Source: Ignavibacteriota bacterium (GTDB lineage Bacteria; Bacteroidota; Ignavibacteria; Tepidaquicellales; Tepidaquicellaceae). Taken from it: DNA of 64,000 nucleotides. Below are positions 27,976 through 37,036 of the stretch, piece by piece (positions within the stretch are counted from its first letter, which is position 1; each line of letters opens with the position of its first letter). The translations under genes were made by a program, and so were the position numbers. The notes under the pieces were generated by a model that saw nothing but the letters and a program-made list of their open reading frames with translations, was not told where the DNA came from and did no database searches. Location of the stretch: positions 1 to 64,000 of the forward strand of contig JAPLFJ010000026.1 in the NCBI GenBank assembly GCA_026390735.1, read 5' to 3'.

Positions 27976-28052
27976 CACTTTCGTACCCTCAGGAGCTTAT
28001 CCCTGGCTGTTTTTAAATGGGAAAAGGAGGGCATAAATATATAAAGAATTAA

Positions 28053-29774
28053 ATGAAACTATCAAAACTATTTGTACCGACTCAAAAGGAAGACCCTGCT
28101 GATGCAGTTGTGGCATCACATAAATTATCAATAAGAGCAGGGCTCTTTCGTCTGCTGACATCAGGTGTATATTCAGTACTGCCACTGGGCTTAATCATAA
28201 AGAATAAAGTTGAAAAAATCATACGTGAAGAGATGAATGCAATAGGCGGAAACGAATTCCTTTTGCCTGCACTTTCGCCAAATGAACTATGGAACGAGAC
28301 TGGAAGACTTGAAGACTTCGGAGACATAATATTCAGGATAAAGAACCGCGAACTTGTTCTTGCACCTACACATGAGGAAGTATTTACATCAATATCAAGA
28401 AATTATATAACATCTTATAAACAAATGCCACAAATGTGGTATCAGATACAGACGAAATTCAGGAATGAATCGCGTCCGAAATCGGGTGTCCTTCGCGGTC
28501 GCCAGTTTACTATGAAAGACGCATATTCGTTCGATTCAACCTGGGAAGGACTTGATGCATCGTATGAGTTACAGGAAAAGGCATACAGGAAGATATTCAC
28601 ACGCTGCGGACTAAACTTCTTTGTAGTATCAGCATCGAGCGGAGCAATGGGAGGAACAAAGTCAGAAGAGTTTATGGTAGAATCAGATGCAGGAGAGGAC
28701 ATTGTAGTAATAAGTGAAGACGGAAAATATTCCTCTAACCTTGAAGTTGCAGTATCTTACGTCGATGGTGTTTCCAGAAAAGGCACAAACCTTGCTTACG
28801 AAGAGTTTCATACACCTGCCATAAAATCAATTGAAGAACTCGCAGGATTCTTAAACATAACTGATAAATCACGCCTTGCAAAATCACGTGTATTTGTTAT
28901 ACCTGCAAAAACAGAAGAAGGAAAAGATAAATATCTTCTTACACTTGTCTGTGGAGACGATGAAGTGAACGAAACAAAACTGCAGTCTTTATTCGGTGCA
29001 AGCCTTAGACCAGGACATCCTGAAGAACTTATGGACATTACAGGTGCAGATGCGGGTTCAATAGGACCGATTGGAATAAAAGGAAATGTTAAAATAATTG
29101 CAGACTTAAGACTTCAGGATGCTGATGAACTTGTAAGTGGCGCAAATAAAAATGATTACCACATAAAGAACATCGACCTTAAACGTGATGTACAGGGAAT
29201 AAAATATTGCGACATCAGAACAGTAAAAGAAGGTGAACTTACATTAGATAAGACCAGCAAACTTCGTGTCACTAAGTCAATTGAAGTCGGACATATCTTT
29301 AAACTCGGCACTAAATATTCAGTTGCACTCGGTGCAAAATTTCTCGGTAAAGACGGTAAAGATAATCCTATCATCATGGGAAGTTATGGAATCGGTATAG
29401 AAAGAATTATAGCAACTCATATAGAACAGAATCACGATTCAAACGGAATTGCCTGGAGCGGAGAAATAGCACCTTTCAAAGTTATACTTATAAATATAAC
29501 TACGCAAAGCAAGGAAATAACCGAATACTGCGATACGCTTTACAAAGAACTGATGGATAAGAATGTAGATGTTCTTTATGATGACAGAGACGACTTAAGA
29601 CCGGGCTTTAAGTTCAAAGATGCTGATTTAATCGGTATTCCTTATCAAATTATAGTAGGCGAAAAGAACTTTAAGAATGGCGATATAGAATTTAAAGTAA
29701 GGAAGACTGGTGAAAGAAGCATAATATCGAAATCAGATTTATCAGCTAAACTTAATGAACTCTTAAATGCTTGA
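28053..29774 (+). CDS. proS: Prolyl-tRNA synthetase (bacterial type)
   Basis: Charges tRNA-Pro with proline in the cytoplasm. The 573-residue bacterial form has class II motif 1 around GVYSVLPLGLIIKNK, motif 2 RFRNESRPKSGVLRGRQF-like (here TKFRNESRPKSGVLR), and motif 3 GSYGIGIERIIATHIEQ. The editing (INS) domain lies between motifs 2 and 3 (about 225-390), and the anticodon-binding domain is C-terminal (about 470-573). The ATG at 28053 gives the typical MKLSKLFVPT start. The next gene (maf) starts 8 bases before its stop, so they are translationally coupled. Confidence 0.97.
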   Translation: MKLSKLFVPTQKEDPADAVVASHKLSIRAGLFRLLTSGVYSVLPLGLIIKNKVEKIIREEMNAIGGNEFLLPALSPNELWNETGRLEDFGDIIFRIKNRELVLAPTHEEVFTSISRNYITSYKQMPQMWYQIQTKFRNESRPKSGVLRGRQFTMKDAYSFDSTWEGLDASYELQEKAYRKIFTRCGLNFFVVSASSGAMGGTKSEEFMVESDAGEDIVVISEDGKYSSNLEVAVSYVDGVSRKGTNLAYEEFHTPAIKSIEELAGFLNITDKSRLAKSRVFVIPAKTEEGKDKYLLTLVCGDDEVNETKLQSLFGASLRPGHPEELMDITGADAGSIGPIGIKGNVKIIADLRLQDADELVSGANKNDYHIKNIDLKRDVQGIKYCDIRTVKEGELTLDKTSKLRVTKSIEVGHIFKLGTKYSVALGAKFLGKDGKDNPIIMGSYGIGIERIIATHIEQNHDSNGIAWSGEIAPFKVILINITTQSKEITEYCDTLYKELMDKNVDVLYDDRDDLRPGFKFKDADLIGIPYQIIVGEKNFKNGDIEFKVRKTGERSIISKSDLSAKLNELLNA

Positions 29775-30345
29775 TAAGGTATTATCTGCTAAATACATAC
29801 TTGCATCAAAGTCACCGAGACGTAAAAACTTACTTAATCAAATCGGGTTTAACTTTAAGGTTGTTGACAGCAATGCCATAGAGGTAACCGAAAAAAATGC
29901 CCATAAATCTGTAAAGATAAATGCTCAAAGCAAATCACGTGCTGTTGCATCAAAATATAAGAGCAGAATTATTATAGGAGCGGATACTGTAGTATATTTA
30001 AACCAAAAGATACTTAATAAGCCTAAAGATTTAATAGAAGCGAAGAAGTATCTCAGGATGCTTAGCGGAAAGAAACACGTGGTTTATACTGGTGTGAATG
30101 TAATTAACAATGTAACCTGTAAGGAAGTTTACGGACACGAAAAGACAGTGGTTGAATTCAAAAAGTTAACTGATGAAGAAATAAACTATTACGTAGATAA
30201 ATTCAAACCACTCGATAAAGCGGGTGCATACGGAATACAGGACGATTTCGGATGTTTATTCATTAATAAAATAACAGGGGACTATTATAATGTTGTTGGT
30301 TTGCCTCTAGTAAGACTTTACAAACTTATCACTCTTACACTTTAA
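29767..30345 (+). CDS. maf: Maf family nucleotide pyrophosphatase
   Basis: Maf proteins hydrolyse dTTP, UTP and modified nucleotides to monophosphates, cleaning the pool and affecting septum formation. The 192-residue length is usual. Visible motifs are ILASKSPRRKNLL (11-23), GADTVV with Asp73, and KPLDKAGAYGIQ, whose Lys and Gln place it in the dTTP/UTP pyrophosphatase (YhdE) subgroup. It overlaps proS by 8 bases and its TAA overlaps the ATG of the next gene, forming a tight three-gene operon. Confidence 0.93.
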   Translation: MLDKVLSAKYILASKSPRRKNLLNQIGFNFKVVDSNAIEVTEKNAHKSVKINAQSKSRAVASKYKSRIIIGADTVVYLNQKILNKPKDLIEAKKYLRMLSGKKHVVYTGVNVINNVTCKEVYGHEKTVVEFKKLTDEEINYYVDKFKPLDKAGAYGIQDDFGCLFINKITGDYYNVVGLPLVRLYKLITLTL

Positions 30346-31322
30346 TGTTCTCAAAGTATAAAAAGAAAATATTATTGTCTGTAACTTTTGGAGCATTAGT
30401 TTTTCTTGCTTTCAGTATTTACGCAGATTTTGGAAATCTGTTAGTCTCATTCTCAAAGTTTAACTGGTACTGGCTACCTGCAGTACTTGCACTTTCTTTC
30501 GGAAACTATCTTATCAGATTTTTTAAATGGCAATATTATCTTAAGATTCTGAACATCAGTATAAAACCGTTCAGGTCATTTCTGATATTCTTTTCATCAT
30601 TTATAATGAGTGTAACTCCCGGAAAAATGGGAGAGGTACTAAAGTCATTTTTACTTAAAGAGGAAACAGGAATCCCTGTAAGCGTTTCTGCTCCCATAAT
30701 ACTCGCAGAAAGAATAACGGATTTTCTCTCAATCGTAATATTGTGCATTATTGGAGCAGTTGTCTTCGATTATGGAAGAGATATTGTAATAATTACTGGA
30801 GCATTTTTTGTATTTCTAACAATAGTCCTTAGTTCGAAGAAATTATCCCTCAAGATAATCTCTATATTTGAAAGAATTAAGTTTACTGAAAAGCACGCCG
30901 AAAAACTCTATACAGCTTACGAAAGTACTTATAACTTAATAAAACTAAAGCCATTGCTGATTGTTGTAGGTATGAGTCTCATAGCCTGGTTTTTTGAATG
31001 TCTTGGCTTTTATATAGTTTTAAGAGTTTTTACCAGTGTTTCGAACATAGAAGTGACTGTGCTGACAGCTACATTTATTTACACTTTCTCAACGTTAGTC
31101 GGTGCAATCGCAATGTTACCTGGTGGATTGGGAGTAACAGAAGCATCACTAACAGGATTACTTATTTTCCTGAAAATCCCAAAAGATATCTCAGTCGCAG
31201 CAACAATTATAATCAGGTTAGCAACATTGTGGTTTGCAGTATTGCTTGGAGTATTGGCAGTACAGATTATTAGTAAGAAAAGCAAAATAGAGTTAATTAC
31301 ATTCGAAAATAATATTAATTAA
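30345..31322 (+). CDS. YbhN/LPG-synthase-TM family flippase-like membrane protein
   Basis: The 325-residue protein has about eight spans and the family's signature regions: SFGNYLIRFFKWQYYL in the first third, SVTPGKMGEVLKSFLL, and near the end ALPGGLGVTEAS-type sequence (here AMLPGGLGVTEASLTG). The family includes the membrane domain of MprF, which flips lysyl-phosphatidylglycerol, and glycolipid-associated homologues. There is no synthase domain. The substrate is unknown. It shares one base with the maf stop (TAATG). Confidence 0.85.
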   Translation: MFSKYKKKILLSVTFGALVFLAFSIYADFGNLLVSFSKFNWYWLPAVLALSFGNYLIRFFKWQYYLKILNISIKPFRSFLIFFSSFIMSVTPGKMGEVLKSFLLKEETGIPVSVSAPIILAERITDFLSIVILCIIGAVVFDYGRDIVIITGAFFVFLTIVLSSKKLSLKIISIFERIKFTEKHAEKLYTAYESTYNLIKLKPLLIVVGMSLIAWFFECLGFYIVLRVFTSVSNIEVTVLTATFIYTFSTLVGAIAMLPGGLGVTEASLTGLLIFLKIPKDISVAATIIIRLATLWFAVLLGVLAVQIISKKSKIELITFENNIN

Positions 31323-31339
31323 ATAAAATATGCTCATTT

Positions 31340-32077
31340 ATGATTAAAAATATAATTAAAAAAGTGCTTGATAAAAAAGGACTGAAAATCGTTCCAAAAG
31401 ATGAAGTGAATTTCTTATTGACTATGCTTTATTTCTTCCTTAAAAGGCAAAATAAGCTTTTTTATGTCCAAATAGGTGCTAATGATGGCGTCTCATTTGA
31501 TCCAATTTTCAATTTTGTTATGGAAAATAAAGAGAAAATTCATGGAATTGTTATTGAGCCGAGTATCGATTTTTATAATCAGCTTGTTGAAAATTATAAG
31601 AATTTGGATAATGTGAAGAAACTTAATATTGCGATTCATAATACTGAAAAGAAAATGGATTTATACCGTGTTGATAAAAATAAAATTGAAAAATTACCCG
31701 ATTGGACAAAAGGCATTGGGTCGTTTAATAAAGAACACCATAATCTCAGTAATTTATCTCAGGAATTCATAGTCAAAGAGTCTGTAAATTGTATTAGTTT
31801 TAAGGAACTTATTGAACAAAACAATATTGAGAATATAGATCTGCTTCAAATTGATACTGAAGGTTATGATGCTGAAATTATTTCGAATATTGACTTTAAT
31901 TCAATAAAACCTAAATTAATACATTTCGAGCATGGAATGAGGGAAGGTGTAATGAGTCGTTCTACATTTGATAATGTTTCCGCAATTTTACATAAAAACG
32001 GTTATGAAATAATAATAGAGCCTTTTGATGCTTTAGCTTATAACCTTAATACATTTTATGATTATTTGACGAAATAA
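31340..32077 (+). CDS. FkbM family SAM-dependent methyltransferase
   Basis: The 245-residue protein has a glycine-rich SAM site VQIGANDGVSFD (about 43-54), an acidic ribose contact VIEPS, and the FkbM-typical ENIDLLQIDTEGYDAEII (about 167-184). FkbM enzymes O-methylate sugars in glycans or polyketides. Its place upstream of the glycan locus is consistent with sugar methylation, but that is inference. It begins 17 bases after the flippase-like gene. The following 190 bases hold no gene. Confidence 0.87.
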   Translation: MIKNIIKKVLDKKGLKIVPKDEVNFLLTMLYFFLKRQNKLFYVQIGANDGVSFDPIFNFVMENKEKIHGIVIEPSIDFYNQLVENYKNLDNVKKLNIAIHNTEKKMDLYRVDKNKIEKLPDWTKGIGSFNKEHHNLSNLSQEFIVKESVNCISFKELIEQNNIENIDLLQIDTEGYDAEIISNIDFNSIKPKLIHFEHGMREGVMSRSTFDNVSAILHKNGYEIIIEPFDALAYNLNTFYDYLTK

Positions 32078-32289
32078 ACCCAGAATTAAAAGAATCATGT
32101 TACTTTTTAGCATTTTTTTATTGTCAAATTAAGTTTACTATTTTAATATTTTGTTCTTTAATATCATTGCTGCTTTTTTAAAGGGCATAAGTCAAAAGTC
32201 TTTTTAGTTTTATTATAATAACAAGTTAATATTTCACTTGAAGTAAAAATTTATAAAACATATATTATTAATTGTTAAAAAGTACAATT

Positions 32290-32697
32290 TTGGAAAGAAA
32301 AATAAGAATATTAATCGGAAAAGTAGGCTTAGATGGTCACGACAGGGGTGCAAAAGTAATAGCAGCAGCTTTTCGTGATTCCGGTTTTGAAGTAATTTAT
32401 GCCGGTTTAAGACAGACTCCCGAATCGATGGTTGAAGCAGCATTGCAGGAAGATGTAGATGCTATAGGAGTAAGCATTTTAAGTGGTGCCCATATGACGA
32501 TTTTCCCGAGGATAAAGAAATTAATGGACGAAAAGGGAGTAAGCGATATATTGTTATTTGGAGGCGGAATCATCCCTCAGAATGACATTGAGGAGTTAAA
32601 TAAATTAGGGATCGGAAAGTTGTTCACACCTGGAGCAACAACTACTGAAACAGTCGAATATGTAAAAGGCTGGGTAAAAGAAAATAGAAAAAATTAA
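32290..32697 (+). CDS. B12-binding subunit of methylmalonyl-CoA mutase (stand-alone)
   Basis: About 135 residues forming a single cobalamin-binding Rossmann domain. The DxHxxG motif (DGHDRG; His coordinates cobalt as the lower ligand), SxL (SILSGAH) and GGG (GGGIIPQND) are all present. It matches the separate C-terminal subunit of two-subunit mutases, which isomerise succinyl-CoA and methylmalonyl-CoA. The catalytic subunit is not in the window. TTG at 32290 ([16 protein letters not shown]) is preferred on family length; TTG at 32272 is in frame and possible. It sits 6 bases upstream of the phosphohexomutase. The carboxylase beta subunit at 57.5 kb fits the same pathway. Confidence 0.9.
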   Translation: MERKIRILIGKVGLDGHDRGAKVIAAAFRDSGFEVIYAGLRQTPESMVEAALQEDVDAIGVSILSGAHMTIFPRIKKLMDEKGVSDILLFGGGIIPQNDIEELNKLGIGKLFTPGATTTETVEYVKGWVKENRKN

Positions 32698-32703
32698 TCA
32701 ATA

Positions 32704-34104
32704 ATGGAACCTGTAAAATTTGGAACTGATGGCTGGAGAGCCATCATAGGAGATACTTATACTTTTGATAACGTAAGACGCGTATCTCTCGCTACAGCAA
32801 GGACTTTTAAGAATCATCCGAATATAAAAAATGGTATTGTAATCGGTTACGATACAAGATTCCTTGCAAAGGAATTTGCACATTGTGCAGCAGAAATATT
32901 TGCAAGCGAAGGTATTAAAGTATTAATTACTGATAGTTTCGTTTCTACACCTACTGTATCTTTACTTTCAAGGGATTATAAACTCGCTTATGGAGTGATG
33001 ATTACTGCTTCACACAATCCGTTTAAATACAACGGATATAAATTGAAGGATTCATTCGGAGGTTCTATGGATTCCGATGAATTAGTAAAGGTAGAAGCAG
33101 AATTAAAGAATATTATAAAAGTTGAAGACTATAAATCATTCGATGTTCTTTTAAAAGAAGGAATTGTAAAGTATTTCGACGGCAGACAATATTATATTGA
33201 TAATTTAGCAGCTAAAATTGACACTAAAGCAATCAACGATGCCAATTTAAAGGTGTTATATGAAGCTATGTATGGTGCCGGTCAAAATACAATAAATGAA
33301 CTGATAAAAGTTGACCAGTTACATGCAGAAGTTAACCCTAATTTTGAAGGCGGAGCACCCGAACCAGTTGAGAAGAATCTTGGGCTTGCCTGTAAAATCA
33401 CAAAAGAAGGTAAGTATGATATTTGTATAGTTACCGACGGAGATGCTGACAGGATAGCTATTATCGACAATCACGGTGAATTCCTTGACGCTCAGAAAAC
33501 ATTTGCACTACTCCTGAAATATCTGAATAAAACAAAAGGTTTAAAAGGAAAAGTCGTCAGAGGTTTCTCTGCATCCGAAATAATTAAAGAATATTGTGAA
33601 AAGTACAATCTTGAACTTGAAACAGTTCCTGTCGGATTTAAGCATATTTCAAAGAAAATGATTGAAGAGGATATTCTCATCGGTGCTGAAGAAAGCGGCG
33701 GGATTGGAATTAAAGGACATTTGCCGGAACGTGATGGCTTATTTAATGGTTTGTTATACCTGGAAATGCTTGCAAATACAAAGAAAAGCATTTCTGAACT
33801 TAAGGAAGAACTTGATGAGGAATTTGGAAAGTATTTCTATAAAAGAATCGATATACACACAACAGAAGAATTAAAGAATAAAACCCTGGATCTATGTAAG
33901 AATCTTAAGCCCGGTGATGAAATCGGTGGTAAAGAAATCATTTCCGTAGATCCACTTGACGGTTATAAATGTTTTTTCAAAAACGGATGGATTACAATTC
34001 GTGCTTCCGGAACAGAACCGTTATTAAGATTTTATTGTGAGACTAAAGGTGATGATGAAACACTTATTGTATTGCAAACAACAATTGAAAAATTTAAACT
34101 GTAA
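32704..34104 (+). CDS. Phosphoglucomutase/phosphomannomutase family enzyme
   Basis: Interconverts hexose 1- and 6-phosphates, feeding sugar nucleotide synthesis. The 466-residue four-domain enzyme shows phosphoserine Ser103 in TASHNPFKYNGYK, the metal loop DGDADR (245-250), the sugar-binding loop EESGGIG (329-335) and the phosphate loop RASGTEP (433-439). Whether it acts on glucose or mannose cannot be told from the motifs. The Wza-like gene starts 1 base after its stop, so it is probably the lead gene of the glycan operon. Confidence 0.93.
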   Translation: MEPVKFGTDGWRAIIGDTYTFDNVRRVSLATARTFKNHPNIKNGIVIGYDTRFLAKEFAHCAAEIFASEGIKVLITDSFVSTPTVSLLSRDYKLAYGVMITASHNPFKYNGYKLKDSFGGSMDSDELVKVEAELKNIIKVEDYKSFDVLLKEGIVKYFDGRQYYIDNLAAKIDTKAINDANLKVLYEAMYGAGQNTINELIKVDQLHAEVNPNFEGGAPEPVEKNLGLACKITKEGKYDICIVTDGDADRIAIIDNHGEFLDAQKTFALLLKYLNKTKGLKGKVVRGFSASEIIKEYCEKYNLELETVPVGFKHISKKMIEEDILIGAEESGGIGIKGHLPERDGLFNGLLYLEMLANTKKSISELKEELDEEFGKYFYKRIDIHTTEELKNKTLDLCKNLKPGDEIGGKEIISVDPLDGYKCFFKNGWITIRASGTEPLLRFYCETKGDDETLIVLQTTIEKFKL

Positions 34105-34105
34105 A

Positions 34106-35812
34106 ATGAATATTAATAAAGTTTTTATAATTTTACTTACTTTCTTACCTTTATTTTGTACTTTTGCGCAAAAGATTGAACAGAATTCGAATAATATTAC
34201 TTCACAGAATAGTAATCTGCCAATTTCTAATAATAGGATAAATGCTGATGCAAGTGATCTATTGAGCAACCTGAACCCTCAGTCAAATCAATCTTTTCAA
34301 GGTAAAATTGTCCCTGTAGATAAATCAGTTGATCCCAAGAAATATTTCATTGGGTCTAATGATATTTTTGTTTTTGGGATGTATGGCTATATAAATCAGC
34401 AGACTCAATTAGTTGTTACTCTTGAAGGTTCTCTTATTATTCCCTCCGTTGGCGAGATCAAGGTCTTGGGGCTAAATATTGAAGAAGCAAAAAGAAAGGT
34501 TAGTGATGCTGTTAAGAAAAGGTATAAAAATACAGAAATAAGCCTGTCATTATATGCTCCACGCCCGTTTATTGTAACTGTGTCCAGTTTGGTTCAGAAG
34601 AGGATAGAAGTATCTTCTTTAAACAGAGTAAGCGATATTGTCTCGTTAATTTATTATGACACACTTAGTGTCTCTCGTATTCAGTATGCTCATGACAATA
34701 GCAGAGAATTCTTTGTCCCTGTAATCTCGTTAAGAAATATTGAATTGGTTCATAAAGACGGTTCCAGTTCTTTTGTAGACTTATATAAGTTCTTTTTTAC
34801 TAATGATGACAAATTGAATCCATATCTTTCAGAAGGAGATATTGTGAAAATTCCATTTGGGTTGTTGGATAAAAATTATATTACTATTAATGGGGCTGTT
34901 CAACTTGCAGGTGTGTATGAGTACAATAAAGCAGATAATCTTGAATCTGTAATTCAACTTGGTAGAGGTTTTGATCAGAACGCACAACCTGATAGTATAA
35001 CCCTTTACAGATTAATTCCTGCTGAAAATAAATATGAAGTAATTTACCTTTCGTACGAAAACAATAGGGATTATAAAATTAATAATTATGATAGATTATT
35101 CGTTAAATATAAATCTGATTTTATCATAAATGCAAGTATTACTATTTTGGGGGAAGTTAATAATCCTGGGATTTATCCTATTACTTTCAAGAATATGACA
35201 TTGAAAGAAGCAATACAAATGGCTGGAGGATTTAAACCTACAGCTTATTTGCCATTATCTATTGTTTTCAGGAAAAATGACCAGGAATATACCAAAAAAG
35301 ATACTAACGAAATTTTGATTAATATGAGAACGAACGATTTAATCGTTAACGAAAAGGACAAAGCAAGTTTCGAACGGGATATAATATCAAGACGTAATCG
35401 TATGGTAGTAGATTTTGATAAACTCTTTAACGGAAATGATTTGAGTCAAAATATAATTCTTGAAGATAAAGATATTATATATATTAATGACGACAAAAAA
35501 ATTGTTTATGTATACGGACAGGTTTTAAATGAAGGATATGTTTCATACAAAGAAGGTGCAGATTATGATTACTATATTTCAAGAGCAGGTGGATATTCAT
35601 TAGCTGCTGATAAAGGCGATACTAGAGTAATTAAATTCAATTCTAGAGGTTGGTACAAGGCGGATGAAACTAAAGTTATGTCAGGAGACTTTATTTATGT
35701 ACCTAAAAAGACTCCAACTGAATTTAGAGAGAGTTTGACAATTATTGCCACTATGATTGGAGTTGTTGCTAGTGTTCTTACAACTTATTTATTAATTAGA
35801 CAGAATCAATAA
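34106..35812 (+). CDS. Wza-like polysaccharide export protein with SLBB domains
   Basis: The 568-residue protein has a signal peptide (1-22, ending CTFAQ), a Poly_export domain (about 75-165, with SLIIPSVGEIKVLG) and several SLBB domains (about 280, 365 and 485 onward, for example GEVNNPGIYPITF and GQVLNEGYVSY). A membrane span near the C terminus (about TIIATMIGVVASVLT) resembles other Bacteroidota exporters more than the amphipathic helix of E. coli Wza. There is no lipobox. ATG at 34106 is chosen over an upstream in-frame ATG at 34037, which would run into the mutase gene and bury the signal peptide. It forms the outer-membrane channel of the exporter. Confidence 0.9.
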   Translation: MNINKVFIILLTFLPLFCTFAQKIEQNSNNITSQNSNLPISNNRINADASDLLSNLNPQSNQSFQGKIVPVDKSVDPKKYFIGSNDIFVFGMYGYINQQTQLVVTLEGSLIIPSVGEIKVLGLNIEEAKRKVSDAVKKRYKNTEISLSLYAPRPFIVTVSSLVQKRIEVSSLNRVSDIVSLIYYDTLSVSRIQYAHDNSREFFVPVISLRNIELVHKDGSSSFVDLYKFFFTNDDKLNPYLSEGDIVKIPFGLLDKNYITINGAVQLAGVYEYNKADNLESVIQLGRGFDQNAQPDSITLYRLIPAENKYEVIYLSYENNRDYKINNYDRLFVKYKSDFIINASITILGEVNNPGIYPITFKNMTLKEAIQMAGGFKPTAYLPLSIVFRKNDQEYTKKDTNEILINMRTNDLIVNEKDKASFERDIISRRNRMVVDFDKLFNGNDLSQNIILEDKDIIYINDDKKIVYVYGQVLNEGYVSYKEGADYDYYISRAGGYSLAADKGDTRVIKFNSRGWYKADETKVMSGDFIYVPKKTPTEFRESLTIIATMIGVVASVLTTYLLIRQNQ

Positions 35813-35869
35813 TAATCAGTTATTGCGTGGATATCATTTTTTTAAAGATTATAATAATTATTAATAGTA

Positions 35870-37018
35870 ATGGGAATTCAGAGTGAAACTAAATATTTAA
35901 CAATTTTTGATTACATTAAAATTGTTTTAAAGTATAAGAGAGCTATATTAATAAGTACTGTTTTGATGGGGGCGATTACTGCGTTTATAATGTTTTTTAT
36001 CCTGGACCCAATATTCATGTCAAAAGCTACTGTTAAGTCAACTCAAAAGTCTTCAGGCCTTAGCGGAATTTTGTCAGGTACTATGGCCGGTTTAAGCGAT
36101 TTATCGGAACTCGGAAGTGGCGGAGGTTCTTACAAGGAGTTAGCTCTATACGAAAACATACTAAATAGCAGAAGGTGCATTGACGATGTGCTAATTAAAT
36201 TTAAATTAAATGATGATTGGGAGTTCAAATATTTTCAGGATGCTGTAAAGAATTTTAGAGAGAATATTATGGTAATATCAAAAGATAAAGTTGCCGCTAC
36301 TATGGAAATTGGAATTTATGACAAAGATCCGAAAAGAGCAAAAGAAATTGTTGAATACCTGATTGTATTGCTTAACAAGATTAATGCTGAATTAAATGTA
36401 CAAAATGCAAAAAATAACAGAGAATTCGTTGAAGCAAGGTATTATGAAATAAAGGACAACTTAAAGAAGACTGAAGATAGCCTAAAATCTTATCAAGAGC
36501 TTTATGGACTTGCACCTGATATTCAGGCAGCAACTGTTTCACAGAGCCTTTTCAATATAGAAGTGCAAATAAAATCTGAAGAAATCAAACTTGAATTGTT
36601 GAACAAAGTTTTAACACAAGATCAACCTGAAGTCAAAATGCAGGAACAGAAAATTGCTGCTTTAAAACAGCAATTGTCTGAAATAAAAACTAATGATACT
36701 GCGGATCCTGATGATTTGTTTAAATTGAAAGGTGCTCCTCAAAAAGTCCTGAATTTCTTGAGGCTCAAAAGAGATGTTGAAATTCAGAATAAACTTCTTG
36801 CCTTCATTCTCCCTATGTTTGAACAGGCAAAAATTGAAGAGAAAAAAGAGACTCCAACTGTTATCATTCTGGATAATGCCGACTTACCGGAAAAAAAGAG
36901 CAAGCCAAAAAGGTTGACAATAACTTTTATTGCAATGTTAGTTATGTTTTTAGCATCTTCCTCAATTTCAGTTTTATACGATAAAAAGGATGCATTATTG
37001 CTAAAAATAAAGAATTAA
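35870..37018 (+). CDS. Wzz-type chain-length determinant (no kinase domain)
   Basis: The 382-residue inner-membrane protein has a first span at about 30-52, a large periplasmic domain with long helices (about 150-285, coiled-coil-like, ALKQQLSEIKT) and a second span near the C terminus (about 350-370, after KKSKPKRLTI). This is the Wzz/polysaccharide co-polymerase plan. The P-loop tyrosine-kinase domain of Wzc is missing, so this is a PCP-1-like protein. It works with the polymerase encoded next to set glycan length. Confidence 0.88.
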   Translation: MGIQSETKYLTIFDYIKIVLKYKRAILISTVLMGAITAFIMFFILDPIFMSKATVKSTQKSSGLSGILSGTMAGLSDLSELGSGGGSYKELALYENILNSRRCIDDVLIKFKLNDDWEFKYFQDAVKNFRENIMVISKDKVAATMEIGIYDKDPKRAKEIVEYLIVLLNKINAELNVQNAKNNREFVEARYYEIKDNLKKTEDSLKSYQELYGLAPDIQAATVSQSLFNIEVQIKSEEIKLELLNKVLTQDQPEVKMQEQKIAALKQQLSEIKTNDTADPDDLFKLKGAPQKVLNFLRLKRDVEIQNKLLAFILPMFEQAKIEEKKETPTVIILDNADLPEKKSKPKRLTITFIAMLVMFLASSSISVLYDKKDALLLKIKN

Positions 37019-37036
37019 TAACTTTCTAACGAATAT

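Noticed and set aside
27976-28052. T-box or other riboswitch in the proS leader
   Set aside because: The leader is only about 75 bases, has one 4-bp hairpin and lacks a T-box sequence or antiterminator alternative.
34037-34105. Upstream ATG start for the Wza-like protein
   Set aside because: It would overlap the phosphohexomutase by 68 bases and put 23 polar residues before a clear signal peptide that begins at 34106.
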